Below, piece by piece: positions 23,538 to 31,497 of a DNA stretch of 35,852 nt (position 1 is its first letter; each line of letters begins with the position of its first letter). A program made the position numbers and the translations under genes. The stretch is from NCBI GenBank assembly GCA_034006405.1, contig JAVESW010000003.1, forward strand, positions 1 through 35,852, given 5' to 3'. The notes beneath the pieces were generated by a model. The model was not told where the DNA came from, ran no database searches, and saw only the letters and a list, made by a program, of their open reading frames with translations. The stretch comes from JALNYB01 sp023230065. GTDB lineage: Archaea; Thermoplasmatota; Thermoplasmata; Methanomassiliicoccales; Methanomethylophilaceae.

Positions 23538-23544
23538 TAAAATG
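23533..23544 (+). promoter_or_regulatory. Stop/SD/start coupling site, METTL5-like to csl4
   Basis: GGTGATAAAATG contains the TGA stop of the methyltransferase gene and the ATG of csl4. It is the third copy of this exact junction in the window. Confidence 0.8.
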
Positions 23545-24102
23545 ACAGATAAAATTGAAGTATTTCCCGGAGACGAGGTTGCGGAAGAAGAAGAATATTT
23601 GGCCTCTGACGGTACGTTTGCAGATAACGGTAAAATCTACGCATCACAAATCGGTATATTAGAATTAGATGACAACGAATGTGTTGCCAGAGTCGTATCC
23701 CCCAACCCACCTAACATCCTGAAAACCGGAGATGTCGTTTACGCTGTAGTATCAGACATCAGAAACACCATGGCAACAGCGGACGTAGTTGCCAAAGATG
23801 GGACAACGAGAGGCATCGGAAACGAGACTTATGCAACTATCCATGTTTCGAAAATATCACAAGGATACACGGACGATGTTTCAAAAGAACTCAGAAAAGG
23901 AGATTTCATTCGCGCACGCGTCATAGGAACAAAACCCTCACTCCAACTTACTACAAAAGAAGATCACTTAGGTGTCATTCGTTCATTGTGCGGACAGTGC
24001 AAAACAGAATTTGTAAAAAAAGGCCACGGTCTCTACTGCCCAGTATGCGAACGTTCAATGCCTAGAAAACTTGCCGATGATTACGGCGACGTGAAAATAT
24101 GA
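23542..24102 (+). CDS. csl4: Exosome complex RNA-binding protein Csl4
   Basis: Csl4 is one of the two cap proteins of the archaeal exosome, which degrades and tails RNA from the 3' end. The 186 residues have the family order: an N-terminal domain with FPGDEVAEEEEYLASDGTF, a central S1 domain (about 65-150), and a C-terminal zinc ribbon (CGQC...CPVC). The start is ATG 23542 because of the GGTGATAAAATG junction. An upstream start would lie inside the methyltransferase gene. Its stop overlaps the start of the next small gene as ATGA. Confidence 0.94.
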   Translation: MTDKIEVFPGDEVAEEEEYLASDGTFADNGKIYASQIGILELDDNECVARVVSPNPPNILKTGDVVYAVVSDIRNTMATADVVAKDGTTRGIGNETYATIHVSKISQGYTDDVSKELRKGDFIRARVIGTKPSLQLTTKEDHLGVIRSLCGQCKTEFVKKGHGLYCPVCERSMPRKLADDYGDVKI

Positions 24103-24275
24103 TAGAAGATAAAGATGTAGAATCTTTGAAAGCCGAGGTCAAAGCATTAAGGACCGAGGTCAAAGATCTAAAAGACTTCATAAAAGCCATGTATAGCATG
24201 ATTAGCGAAGATGAGGAATATGACGCTCCCGGAGAATTTGTGGGCGGCGTAGAGGTCGGAAGGTTCAATACATGA
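24099..24275 (+). CDS. Small coiled-coil protein, translationally coupled to csl4 and the thiI-like gene
   Basis: This 58-residue frame begins MIEDKDVESLKAEV and ends EVGRFNT. It fills the whole gap between csl4 and the thiI-like gene, overlapping each by the 4-base ATGA pattern (24099-24102 and 24272-24275), which is strong evidence that it is translated. Residues 5-32 show regular hydrophobic spacing with an internal near-repeat (KAEVKAL / RTEVKDL), typical of a coiled coil. The C-terminal half is acidic and glycine-rich. I recognise no family. It could be an oligomerisation or adaptor peptide for one of the flanking RNA enzymes. Confidence 0.8.
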   Translation: MIEDKDVESLKAEVKALRTEVKDLKDFIKAMYSMISEDEEYDAPGEFVGGVEVGRFNT

Positions 24276-24895
24276 AACTTATCGCACTTATCTCCGGTGG
24301 TATCGATTCTCCAGTATCCTCATACATAATGAGTCGCGCAGGCGCAGAAGTTATACTTCTACATATGGACAACCGTCCCTTCGCCGAAGATAAATCACTC
24401 GACCGAGTGAAAGAACTCACAGAACAACTCAGAAAAGTCACAGGCCAAGAAATGCCACTGTGGTCCGCACCCCATGGTATATCTCAGGAAGTCATCCACA
24501 AAAACTGTGATAACAACTACCAATGCGTTATGTGCAAAAGAATAATGCAAAGAACTGCCAGAGAACTAGCAAAAAAGCTTGGATGTTCAGGCATAATCAT
24601 GGGAGATTCCCTCGGACAAGTGGCCTCACAAACCCTTAAAAATATAAGGTCGGAGAATATAGGACTCAATTTCCCTGTCGTAAGACCATTGATAGGCTAT
24701 GATAAATTAGAGATTGAGGCTATCGCAAAACAAATCGGAACTTATGAAATATCTATACTACCGACCACAGGATGTACAATTGTCCCTTTGAAACCTATAA
24801 CTGAGGCAGACCCCGATAAAGTAAAGAACTTCGATATAGCCATTGATCTTGAGGCCATAGTTAAGAACTCTGCAGATAATGCTGTACAATTATAA
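24272..24895 (+). CDS. Stand-alone ThiI-type PP-loop protein (tRNA sulfurtransferase-like)
   Basis: At 207 residues this matches only the adenylating PP-loop domain of ThiI, which activates U8 of tRNA for 4-thiouridine formation. It has the ATP motif SGGIDSP (8-14), MCKR (87-90), IIMGDSLGQVASQT (108-121) and TTGCTIVP (165-172). The N-terminal ferredoxin-like and THUMP domains that bind tRNA are absent, as is a rhodanese domain. Five cysteines (79, 85, 88, 105, 168) could serve sulfur transfer or an Fe-S cluster. It is co-transcribed with RNA enzymes. Substrate RNA would need a separate partner, or the protein may serve another thiolation. Confidence 0.85.
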   Translation: MKLIALISGGIDSPVSSYIMSRAGAEVILLHMDNRPFAEDKSLDRVKELTEQLRKVTGQEMPLWSAPHGISQEVIHKNCDNNYQCVMCKRIMQRTARELAKKLGCSGIIMGDSLGQVASQTLKNIRSENIGLNFPVVRPLIGYDKLEIEAIAKQIGTYEISILPTTGCTIVPLKPITEADPDKVKNFDIAIDLEAIVKNSADNAVQL

Positions 24896-25153
24896 TCTAT
24901 GATAAAACACAGGACAAGAGTCGATCTCGTCTTGATCATATTTCATATCCATCGTGATCTCGTTTATGTATCTCGCTTGAACAGATGAAACATAAAGAGT
25001 ATTGTTTCCGATCTTTATCTTGATGTCAGAATCTTTCGGTCTCTTAACTGTAACAGGTACTAACGCCGGGCCCATGCAAGCAGTACATATTCTATAATCA
25101 CGTCCTTCCGACATGATCATCTTTTTTACATCATCATCAACAATAATCTCCAT
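24890..25153 (-). CDS. Small CxxC protein, probably conserved in methanogens, function unknown
   Basis: This is an 87-residue protein with one CxxC motif in RICTACMGPALVP, then SDIKIKIGNNTLYVS and QARYI. I have the impression that similar short proteins (CTSCGGP...SDIRV...) occur across methanogens, but I cannot name a function. ATG 25153 has GGGGA 5 bases upstream. ATG 25165 is also possible. It follows the XPD helicase gene by 15-27 bases on the same strand. Its stop overlaps the thiI-like stop on the other strand within TTATAA, so the two transcripts converge without a spacer. Confidence 0.72.
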   Translation of the reverse strand: MEIIVDDDVKKMIMSEGRDYRICTACMGPALVPVTVKRPKDSDIKIKIGNNTLYVSSVQARYINEITMDMKYDQDEIDSCPVFYHRL

Positions 25154-25179
25154 AAAATTCCCCATAATACTCAACCTTA

Positions 25180-27063
25180 TTATTTTTGCCCATATGAAAA
25201 GAAGGTCTGTACTTCCTTACATGGGTCTTTTGTCAATTCTACCTTGATATCCTCCATTGTTGATACTCTTCTGTCAAGAATGACTGCTACCCCGCGGTCG
25301 GTCTCCGATCTTATCAATCTCCCTATTGCCTGTCTCATTTTTCTCATCGCAGGTACTTTAACCGCGTGTTCCCAACCATTACCAAAACGAAAAGCACAAT
25401 ACCTTTGCAATGCTGCCACCTTAGCGGTAGGCTTAGGAAACGGAATACCTACTAGAATCGCCAATTCCATATCCTTATCTGGAAAATCCAATCCCTCGCT
25501 GATTCTTCCACCTGTAACACAGAACAAAACACTCCCATATGATGCACGAAAATCAGAAACGACATCCATAAGTTCAGCCTGTAGCATTCCTCTCCTTTCG
25601 AAGAACACTTCCCTATCGATTAATTCTGGAACGCCATCGGCGATAAATCTATCCATTAGCGCATACGAAGAAAAAAATACAGCTGTATTCTTGTGAACAC
25701 ATCTCACCAATTTAATAACATATTCTTTGATATTCTCATACGTATCTGGAATATTCTTCATTTCCTCAAAATTAGTAGAAACATTATCCACATACAGGAG
25801 TTTCAAATTCTCTTTGGAGAACGGCGTCGGAAATGTCTCTTCTATACAATCCTCTAACCCTATTTCATGAGAATAATCTGCAAGAGGTTCCAACGTTCCA
25901 GACATGCTAATTGATGACCAACAGGCCCTAAGCGGTTCTGCAGCCTCGTACGGATCGAGACAAAATGCCTGGAATTTGGGATTCTCTCCACCGACTATAA
26001 GACTTATGTACGTCTCTTCATCACATGCACTCCATTCCATCAAGAATCTTCCAAATGCTCCGACATACGTGCGAGGAAGTTTGTGCTGAACCTTCTTCTG
26101 ACTGACGATAATCTCGCCAAAATCCACAAGTCCTTTGTATATGGCAGTAAGAGAAACAGATGACATTCCCAAACGATCCATCAACTCATCCTGTAAAAAT
26201 GTTGATGGGATCACACCATCATCGCCATCAAGATATTCAGACAATGCCAGATCCATGCATTCTCTTACAACTGCAACAAGATCCGTTACCGATAGCCCTT
26301 TGCAGATCTCTGGATCCTTCCAATCTTTTCCCTCTTTTTCTGCAAGCTCTAATGACTTCAAACTATATTCGCAAGTCATCACGTCTCTCAAATAATTAGG
26401 AAGATTGTGTGCCTCATCAACTATTATTATCATTTCTGAAATAGGAACACTCAACCATTGGATGAAATGATCCATAACATGAGGCATGAATACAAATGGA
26501 TACGGCGCGGCAACGACATCCGCGTGAGGCAATGCATATTTCACTAATTCATATGGACACAACTCTTTCTTTTTGCAATAAGCTACAAACTCCTCAGACT
26601 GAGGATGTTCATTCTTGAGAAAATCGATATGAAGATCAATATCGGTATTTTCAATAGTATCATAAAATTTACAGGAAGAGCTGCTCCCGTTCTTTTTCTT
26701 GTATTCGGAGCAAAGCTTCGATAATTCTTCAGAAGTCCCGTATGCAAGATCTGAATCCAATGCCATCATCGGGCATGTAGAACTGCTTCTTCCCTGCAAT
26801 CCTACACAGAAAACAGATACTTTCTTAGATATCTGCCTGACCTCTGAGATAATTTGTTTCTGCTGAGATTTGGTCCTGGTAAGATAAATTATCTTCTTAC
26901 CGGTTCCTAATGCCGCTTCCAATGCTCCCGTCAGAGATACAACGGTCTTTCCTGTTCCGGTACCTGATTCGATCACGACTGATCGGCCGTCCGTAACAGC
27001 TTTTTTGATCAGCCTGATGATCGATTGTTGGTCTCCTTTGTATTGATACGGAAAAAGATCCAT
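25180..27063 (-). CDS. xpd: XPD/Rad3-family Fe-S DNA helicase
   Basis: XPD is a 5'-3' superfamily 2 helicase acting in repair. The 627 residues carry Walker A GTGTGKT (34-40), DEAH (216-219), and the four cysteines of the 4Fe-4S domain (C97, C118, C131 and C169, with C163 as an alternative ligand). The late motifs SMSGTL, GGRISEGLDFPD and RQAIGRLIRSETD are present. Length and layout are normal, with no sign of truncation. The ATG at 27063 has AAGGT about 10 bases upstream. The gene follows a small unknown gene closely and precedes the CxxC protein, so serC, serA and these genes may form one long transcript. Confidence 0.94.
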   Translation of the reverse strand: MDLFPYQYKGDQQSIIRLIKKAVTDGRSVVIESGTGTGKTVVSLTGALEAALGTGKKIIYLTRTKSQQKQIISEVRQISKKVSVFCVGLQGRSSSTCPMMALDSDLAYGTSEELSKLCSEYKKKNGSSSSCKFYDTIENTDIDLHIDFLKNEHPQSEEFVAYCKKKELCPYELVKYALPHADVVAAPYPFVFMPHVMDHFIQWLSVPISEMIIIVDEAHNLPNYLRDVMTCEYSLKSLELAEKEGKDWKDPEICKGLSVTDLVAVVRECMDLALSEYLDGDDGVIPSTFLQDELMDRLGMSSVSLTAIYKGLVDFGEIIVSQKKVQHKLPRTYVGAFGRFLMEWSACDEETYISLIVGGENPKFQAFCLDPYEAAEPLRACWSSISMSGTLEPLADYSHEIGLEDCIEETFPTPFSKENLKLLYVDNVSTNFEEMKNIPDTYENIKEYVIKLVRCVHKNTAVFFSSYALMDRFIADGVPELIDREVFFERRGMLQAELMDVVSDFRASYGSVLFCVTGGRISEGLDFPDKDMELAILVGIPFPKPTAKVAALQRYCAFRFGNGWEHAVKVPAMRKMRQAIGRLIRSETDRGVAVILDRRVSTMEDIKVELTKDPCKEVQTFFSYGQK

Positions 27064-27081
27064 CTCAATTTACCTTGAAGA

Positions 27082-27474
27082 TCATTCTTTATTAGTTCTA
27101 TCCCAAATATCATCGGGAAGATCTGTATAGACCGTGTCCTCTTCGCCGGTATCGGCAGCAATGGTACGAGTGTGGGCCATGAGCTCCCCGATCTTCTCTC
27201 TTCTGAAAAGCCAATAATGGATCCTCCATTCCCTTCCATCATACAGAGTGGTCTCTTCCCTCTCCGTAGTAAGAATGCCTGCATCTTCCAACATATAGAA
27301 TGCATCACGATCCTCAGGCTCAAGGATATTGTCGATGATCCTATCAGAATATCCAAAGAAATTCAAAACATGCTGCGCTAATGCATAAGCCTGCTCGACC
27401 TCCATCTCTTTGGTGTTGTCTATGCTATTCTTAATTGCCTGTGTAAGGTCTTCTACGGTGATTGTTGCGATCAT
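27082..27474 (-). CDS. Small acidic protein of unknown function (possible winged-helix domain)
   Basis: This 130-residue protein has helices at the N-terminus (LTQAIKNSIDN, VEQAYALAQHVLNFFGY) and a middle DRDAFYMLEDAGILTTE followed by a strand pair (YDGREWRIHYWLF). Such a helix-turn-strand pattern would suit a winged helix. The C-terminus is acidic (DTGEEDTVYTDLPDDI). I believe it belongs to an uncharacterised Thermoplasmatota family but cannot give its function. GGAGAG lies 7 bases before the ATG. It lies 17 bases after serA and 18 bases before xpd. Confidence 0.82.
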   Translation of the reverse strand: MIATITVEDLTQAIKNSIDNTKEMEVEQAYALAQHVLNFFGYSDRIIDNILEPEDRDAFYMLEDAGILTTEREETTLYDGREWRIHYWLFRREKIGELMAHTRTIAADTGEEDTVYTDLPDDIWDRTNKE

Positions 27475-27491
27475 TTCTGTACTCTCCTAAT

Positions 27492-29081
27492 TCAATTCTC
27501 TACAAGATCCACAAACTTGGCATCCGTGCTTCCTGTCACTTTGCAGATTTTGCTCAGGATCTCTGTCGATACATTCTGATCAACTGTGATCACCATGAGA
27601 GCATGTTTACCCGATCTTGAAACTGACATCTGAGCGATATTAACTTTATTGTCCCCTAGAACTGATCCTACTGCTCCGACAACTCCTGGTGCATCAGAGT
27701 ATGACACAAAGATCATGTCGCCCGACATGGGAGCATCGAATGAAAAATCATTATAGCCTACTAGTCTTGGCTGATCTCCAAATACGGTTCCGCGAATAAC
27801 TGTTTCTTTGCCTTTGGATTTGATCTTGATCTCAATCATATTTGAATATTCATCAGATTTTTCTGTTGAAGACTCCTTGATGGCGATGCCTTTCGATTTT
27901 GCAACGGGCAGTGCATTTATAATGTTAGCATTGTCGACACCAACAATATTCTTCAAAACACCGACAACTGCTGAAACAGTCAGAAGTTTTGTCTGTTTCT
28001 TTGCGAGCTCACCACAATATGTAACCTCCAGCTCATCGATGGGATTGTTTCCATTAACCTGGTGAATAAATACACCCATGCGCTCTGCGAGCGGTACGTA
28101 ATTAGCTGTCTCTGGATCGAGTTTTCCGCGTGGAGCGTTAATAGCGTTCGTGATAACGTTGTCCTTCAGATATTTCACTGCAGCGACTGCTACCTCTATT
28201 GCTACTCTTTCCTGTGCTTCAACCGTGCTTGCCCCCAAATGTGGAGTCGTTACAAGGTTATCTAACTCAAGGAGTTTCTTCTCGTTATCATCAAGAGGTT
28301 CATTGCACCATACATCAAATGCTGCACCAGCAATTACCTTCTCTTTCAATGCTGTGTAAAGATCTTCCTCATTGACTATTCCGCCACGTGCGACATTCGC
28401 GATCCTCACATTAGGCTTCATAGTTTTGAACTGGACCATGCTGATCATGTTCCTAGTCTCTGGAAGAAGAGGAGTATGGATCGTAATAAAATCAGCAGTT
28501 GTCAGGACCTCTTCCAAGGTTGTAAGCTTTACACCAATCTCATCAGCTACTTCTTTTGGAAGGAATGGATCATATCCAACAACAGTCATATTGAACGACT
28601 TCATCCTCTTCGCGACTTCTCCTCCAACACGTCCTACTCCGACGATACCGAGGACCTTTCCGTTCATTTCAACACCAGTGAACTTAGATCTCTTCCATTC
28701 ACCTGCATGCATCGATGCATGAGCGAACGGTATGTTCCTCGCGAGTGAGAGAAGCATTGCGCAAGAATGCTCTGCGGCAGACAAAATGTTTGCCGAAGGA
28801 GTATTCATAATAAGTATTCCTTTTTCAGTAGCATACGGGATATCTACATTATCGACACCAACACCTGCACGACCAATGACGCGAAGTTTCTTCCCTGCGT
28901 CGATGACCTTCTTTGTGACCTTCGTTCCTGATCTTATAATCAAACAGTCGTAGTCACCAATAATCTTGCACAATTCATCCTCTGTAAGACCGGCCTTGAC
29001 ATCTACTGGAAAGCCTGATGCTTCGAGGATATCCAATCCGTCTTTATCTAGAATATCTGAAACTAATATTTTTGTGGTCAT
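27492..29081 (-). CDS. serA: D-3-phosphoglycerate dehydrogenase
   Basis: SerA oxidises 3-phosphoglycerate to 3-phosphohydroxypyruvate, the first step of serine synthesis. At 529 residues it is the long form with a catalytic/NAD domain, a middle ASB regulatory domain and a C-terminal ACT domain (about 455-525, beginning IFVSYSDAPGVVGAVG) for serine feedback. Visible are the NAD loop GIVGVGRVGGEVA, the catalytic arginine in NVARGGIVNE, the glutamate in DVWCNEPL and the histidine in PHLGAST. Its ATG overlaps the aminotransferase stop (ATGA, 29078-29081). The substrate is also the product of RuBisCO, giving a direct metabolic link to the AMP pathway. Confidence 0.96.
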   Translation of the reverse strand: MTTKILVSDILDKDGLDILEASGFPVDVKAGLTEDELCKIIGDYDCLIIRSGTKVTKKVIDAGKKLRVIGRAGVGVDNVDIPYATEKGILIMNTPSANILSAAEHSCAMLLSLARNIPFAHASMHAGEWKRSKFTGVEMNGKVLGIVGVGRVGGEVAKRMKSFNMTVVGYDPFLPKEVADEIGVKLTTLEEVLTTADFITIHTPLLPETRNMISMVQFKTMKPNVRIANVARGGIVNEEDLYTALKEKVIAGAAFDVWCNEPLDDNEKKLLELDNLVTTPHLGASTVEAQERVAIEVAVAAVKYLKDNVITNAINAPRGKLDPETANYVPLAERMGVFIHQVNGNNPIDELEVTYCGELAKKQTKLLTVSAVVGVLKNIVGVDNANIINALPVAKSKGIAIKESSTEKSDEYSNMIEIKIKSKGKETVIRGTVFGDQPRLVGYNDFSFDAPMSGDMIFVSYSDAPGVVGAVGSVLGDNKVNIAQMSVSRSGKHALMVITVDQNVSTEILSKICKVTGSTDAKFVDLVEN

Positions 29082-30148
29082 TGCATTTCCTCCAATGTTT
29101 CATCCATTACGGAAAGAAGCTCTTTAACCCTTATAGAAGTGATATCTCCCATATGGCCGATCCTGAATGTATTTTCTTTGACTTCGCCATAGCCGTTGGA
29201 TATCTCGTATCCTTTGGTCTTGAGCGCTGAGTGGAATTTATCGAAATCTAATTTTCCGCGATTTAACACACCGATGGTGTTTGATTGGTAGCCTTCTTCT
29301 GGGAAGATACCGTAGAGATTTTTCTTTGCCCAGTTCCTGACAAGTTCTGCCATTTCCTGATGTCTTGCATATCTTGTTGCCATTCCTTCTTTCAAAATGC
29401 GATCTAATTGAAAGTCAAGAGCATACATGAGAGATACAGGCGGCGTTGTAAGTGCATAATTTTCATCATTCTGCTTTTTCAATTTAACAAAATCAGTATA
29501 GAAACCTTTATTCGATACCGTCTTGGATTTATCCATCATCTTCTCAGAAACTACAACCATCGCGAGTCCTGGGGGGAGTGCAAGCGCTTTCTGTGTTCCG
29601 AATATAAGTGCATCTGGCTGAAGCTCTTTCAACTTAAGATCCATTGCAAATGCGGATGTCACCGCGTCGACCATGACTAATGCATCTGGATTCTGCGATC
29701 TAACTTCTGTTGCAAGTGCAGTTGAATTACTGAATACTCCGGTAGAGGATTCGTTACTGACCCAATGGACCATCTCGACATCTTTTCCTACTTTACCGGC
29801 AATATGCTCAGGCTTCATTGCCGTTCCCCATGGAACCTGGATCTTATCCACAACCTTCCCGTTGAGTTCTCCGATCTCAATGGACCTGAGTCCGAATGAA
29901 CCGTTGGTGATTCCGAGTGATTTGCTCTGAACTCCGTTCCTAATGGCTCCTTCAAGGAAGATCGATGCCGATCCTCCGACCATAAAGATATCTTGGTCTG
30001 TGTTGAGTGCCTTTTTCATTTTCTCAATGATTGCGCCATGAAGCGCTTTATACTCTTTGGACCTGTGTGTGATCATCGGCTTGGTCATAGCCTGCAAAAC
30101 TTCCGGTTCTACGTTTACTGGACCCACTGTGAACAGTTTCCTACTCAA
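29078..30148 (-). CDS. serC: Class V aminotransferase, probably phosphoserine transaminase
   Basis: This 356-residue PLP enzyme belongs to the serine-glyoxylate/alanine-glyoxylate family. LFTVGPVNVEPEVL at the start, FMVGGSASIFLEGAIRN, MVDAVTSAFAMDL and the PLP lysine in FGTQKALALPPG are seen. Coupling to serA by an ATGA overlap makes transamination of 3-phosphohydroxypyruvate the likely role, as in other archaea that use this subfamily in place of classical SerC. Alanine-glyoxylate activity cannot be excluded from sequence. The start is TTG 30148-30146, since GAGGG stands 5 bases upstream. A GTG at 30169 would lie upstream of that site. Confidence 0.85.
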   Translation of the reverse strand: MSRKLFTVGPVNVEPEVLQAMTKPMITHRSKEYKALHGAIIEKMKKALNTDQDIFMVGGSASIFLEGAIRNGVQSKSLGITNGSFGLRSIEIGELNGKVVDKIQVPWGTAMKPEHIAGKVGKDVEMVHWVSNESSTGVFSNSTALATEVRSQNPDALVMVDAVTSAFAMDLKLKELQPDALIFGTQKALALPPGLAMVVVSEKMMDKSKTVSNKGFYTDFVKLKKQNDENYALTTPPVSLMYALDFQLDRILKEGMATRYARHQEMAELVRNWAKKNLYGIFPEEGYQSNTIGVLNRGKLDFDKFHSALKTKGYEISNGYGEVKENTFRIGHMGDITSIRVKELLSVMDETLEEMQ

Positions 30149-30210
30149 TATAATCCCTCGGACGCCCACGTTTTCGATACCTAGGCGGACTTTTAGGCTA
30201 TCCGTTACCC

Positions 30211-30220
30211 TGTATATATT
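30211..30220 (-). promoter_or_regulatory. TATA box of the serC-serA operon
   Basis: The minus-strand AATATATACA lies about 68 bases before the TTG start, predicting transcription start near 30189 and a leader of about 40 bases with GAGGG at its end. Confidence 0.6.
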
Positions 30221-30230
30221 TTAGTTGCAC

Positions 30231-30280
30231 GTGCGCACAAGCGCGCACATCCACTACGACCAAATAAGCAAATAAAAAAT
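30231..30280 (-). terminator. Terminator region after the class I aminotransferase
   Basis: On the minus strand a U-rich run (ATTTTTTATT, 30280-30271) follows the aminotransferase stop. Further on is a GTGCGC/GCGCAC hairpin (30248-30243 and 30236-30231) with a 6-base loop, just before the serC TATA box. Confidence 0.5.
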
Positions 30281-30292
30281 CGATAGTGAAAA

Positions 30293-31453
30293 TCAAAGAC
30301 CGTTCATAAAGAACCTGAGTCTATCGAGACCTTCTCTGATCTGTTCCTCACTCGTCGCATATGATATTCTAAAGAATCCTTCTCCGCAGGGCCCGAATGC
30401 AGATCCCGGAGTAACAGCAACATGCGCCTTCTCCAAAAGCTGTGTCGCAAGTTCTTCAGAACTCATACTGACATTATACTTGGGAAACAGATAAAATGCT
30501 CCTTTTGGAACATTACATTCCAAACCTTTGATCTCAGAAATGAGATCAAGTGCCAGATCACGGCGTTTCTTGAACTCTCTAACCATATCATCCTTTTCTT
30601 TCTGAGGCCCGTTTATGGCCTCTACGGCCGCAGGCTGTGTGAATGAAACACAGCATGAAATTGAATGTGTTTGGAGTTTATTGATATTTTTGATATCGAT
30701 TTCCGGTGCAATTGCCCATCCAAGCCTCCATCCCGTCATAGCATAGGTCTTTGACAATCCAGATATGGTTATGGTGCGTTCAAACATTCCAGGAAGAGAA
30801 GCGATTGAAAGGTGCTTTCCCTCGTAGATGATGCTCTCGTAGATCTCGTCAGACATCACCATGATATCATTCTTTATCGCAATTTCTGCGATAGCCTTGA
30901 TAGTTTGTACAGGAAGTACTCCTCCCGTCGGATTCGAAGGCGTGTTTAGTATGATCATCTTGGTCTTCGGCGTAATCGCAGCCTCGAGTAACGAAGGATC
31001 GATAACGAAGTCCTCTTCGAACTTTGTAGGAATATATACTGGCTTTGCGCCTGCAAGACGAATACACGCCTCATATGAGACCCAGCTTGGATCTGATAAT
31101 ATAACCTCATCTCCAGGATCCAGATATGCAAGTGCAGTCATGAATATTGCCTGTTTACAGGGTGTGATGAGAACGTTCTTCTCCGTGCAAGGAATCCTAT
31201 TCTGAGTCACGGACTTGTTAGCAACAGCTACTCTCAGTTCAGGGATTCCCAATGACGATGTATAGTGTGTGAATCCATCCCTCAATGACTCTATGCATGA
31301 ATTCACGATGTTAGATGGCGTTACGAAATCGGGCTCTCCCATTGAGAATGAAATTATATCCACTCCATTTGCTTTGAGCTGACTGACAAGATTCGAAATA
31401 GCAACAGTGCCCGATGCCGGAATGTCCTGAAGTCTCTTAGATGCGTTAGCCAT
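30293..31453 (-). CDS. Class I PLP aminotransferase (aspartate aminotransferase-like)
   Basis: This 386-residue fold-type I aminotransferase has SFSMGEPDFVTP near the start, NTPSNPTGG in the middle, the PLP lysine in ISGLSKTYAMTGWRLGW, and the arginine in FFRISYATS that binds the substrate carboxylate. It is closest in pattern to archaeal aspartate/aromatic aminotransferases. The exact amino donor is not readable. The start is ATG 31453-31451, with GGTGAT 4 bases upstream. A GTG at 31462 is part of that ribosome-binding site. It lies 44 bases after purP. Confidence 0.92.
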   Translation of the reverse strand: MANASKRLQDIPASGTVAISNLVSQLKANGVDIISFSMGEPDFVTPSNIVNSCIESLRDGFTHYTSSLGIPELRVAVANKSVTQNRIPCTEKNVLITPCKQAIFMTALAYLDPGDEVILSDPSWVSYEACIRLAGAKPVYIPTKFEEDFVIDPSLLEAAITPKTKMIILNTPSNPTGGVLPVQTIKAIAEIAIKNDIMVMSDEIYESIIYEGKHLSIASLPGMFERTITISGLSKTYAMTGWRLGWAIAPEIDIKNINKLQTHSISCCVSFTQPAAVEAINGPQKEKDDMVREFKKRRDLALDLISEIKGLECNVPKGAFYLFPKYNVSMSSEELATQLLEKAHVAVTPGSAFGPCGEGFFRISYATSEEQIREGLDRLRFFMNGL

Positions 31454-31497
31454 CGAAATCACCTAATTCTTTTCAGTTATATTACTTTTCGCTGAAA

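Noticed and set aside
25244..25696. 150-codon open frame on the plus strand
   Set aside because: It is antisense to the helicase motifs of XPD and has no start signal.
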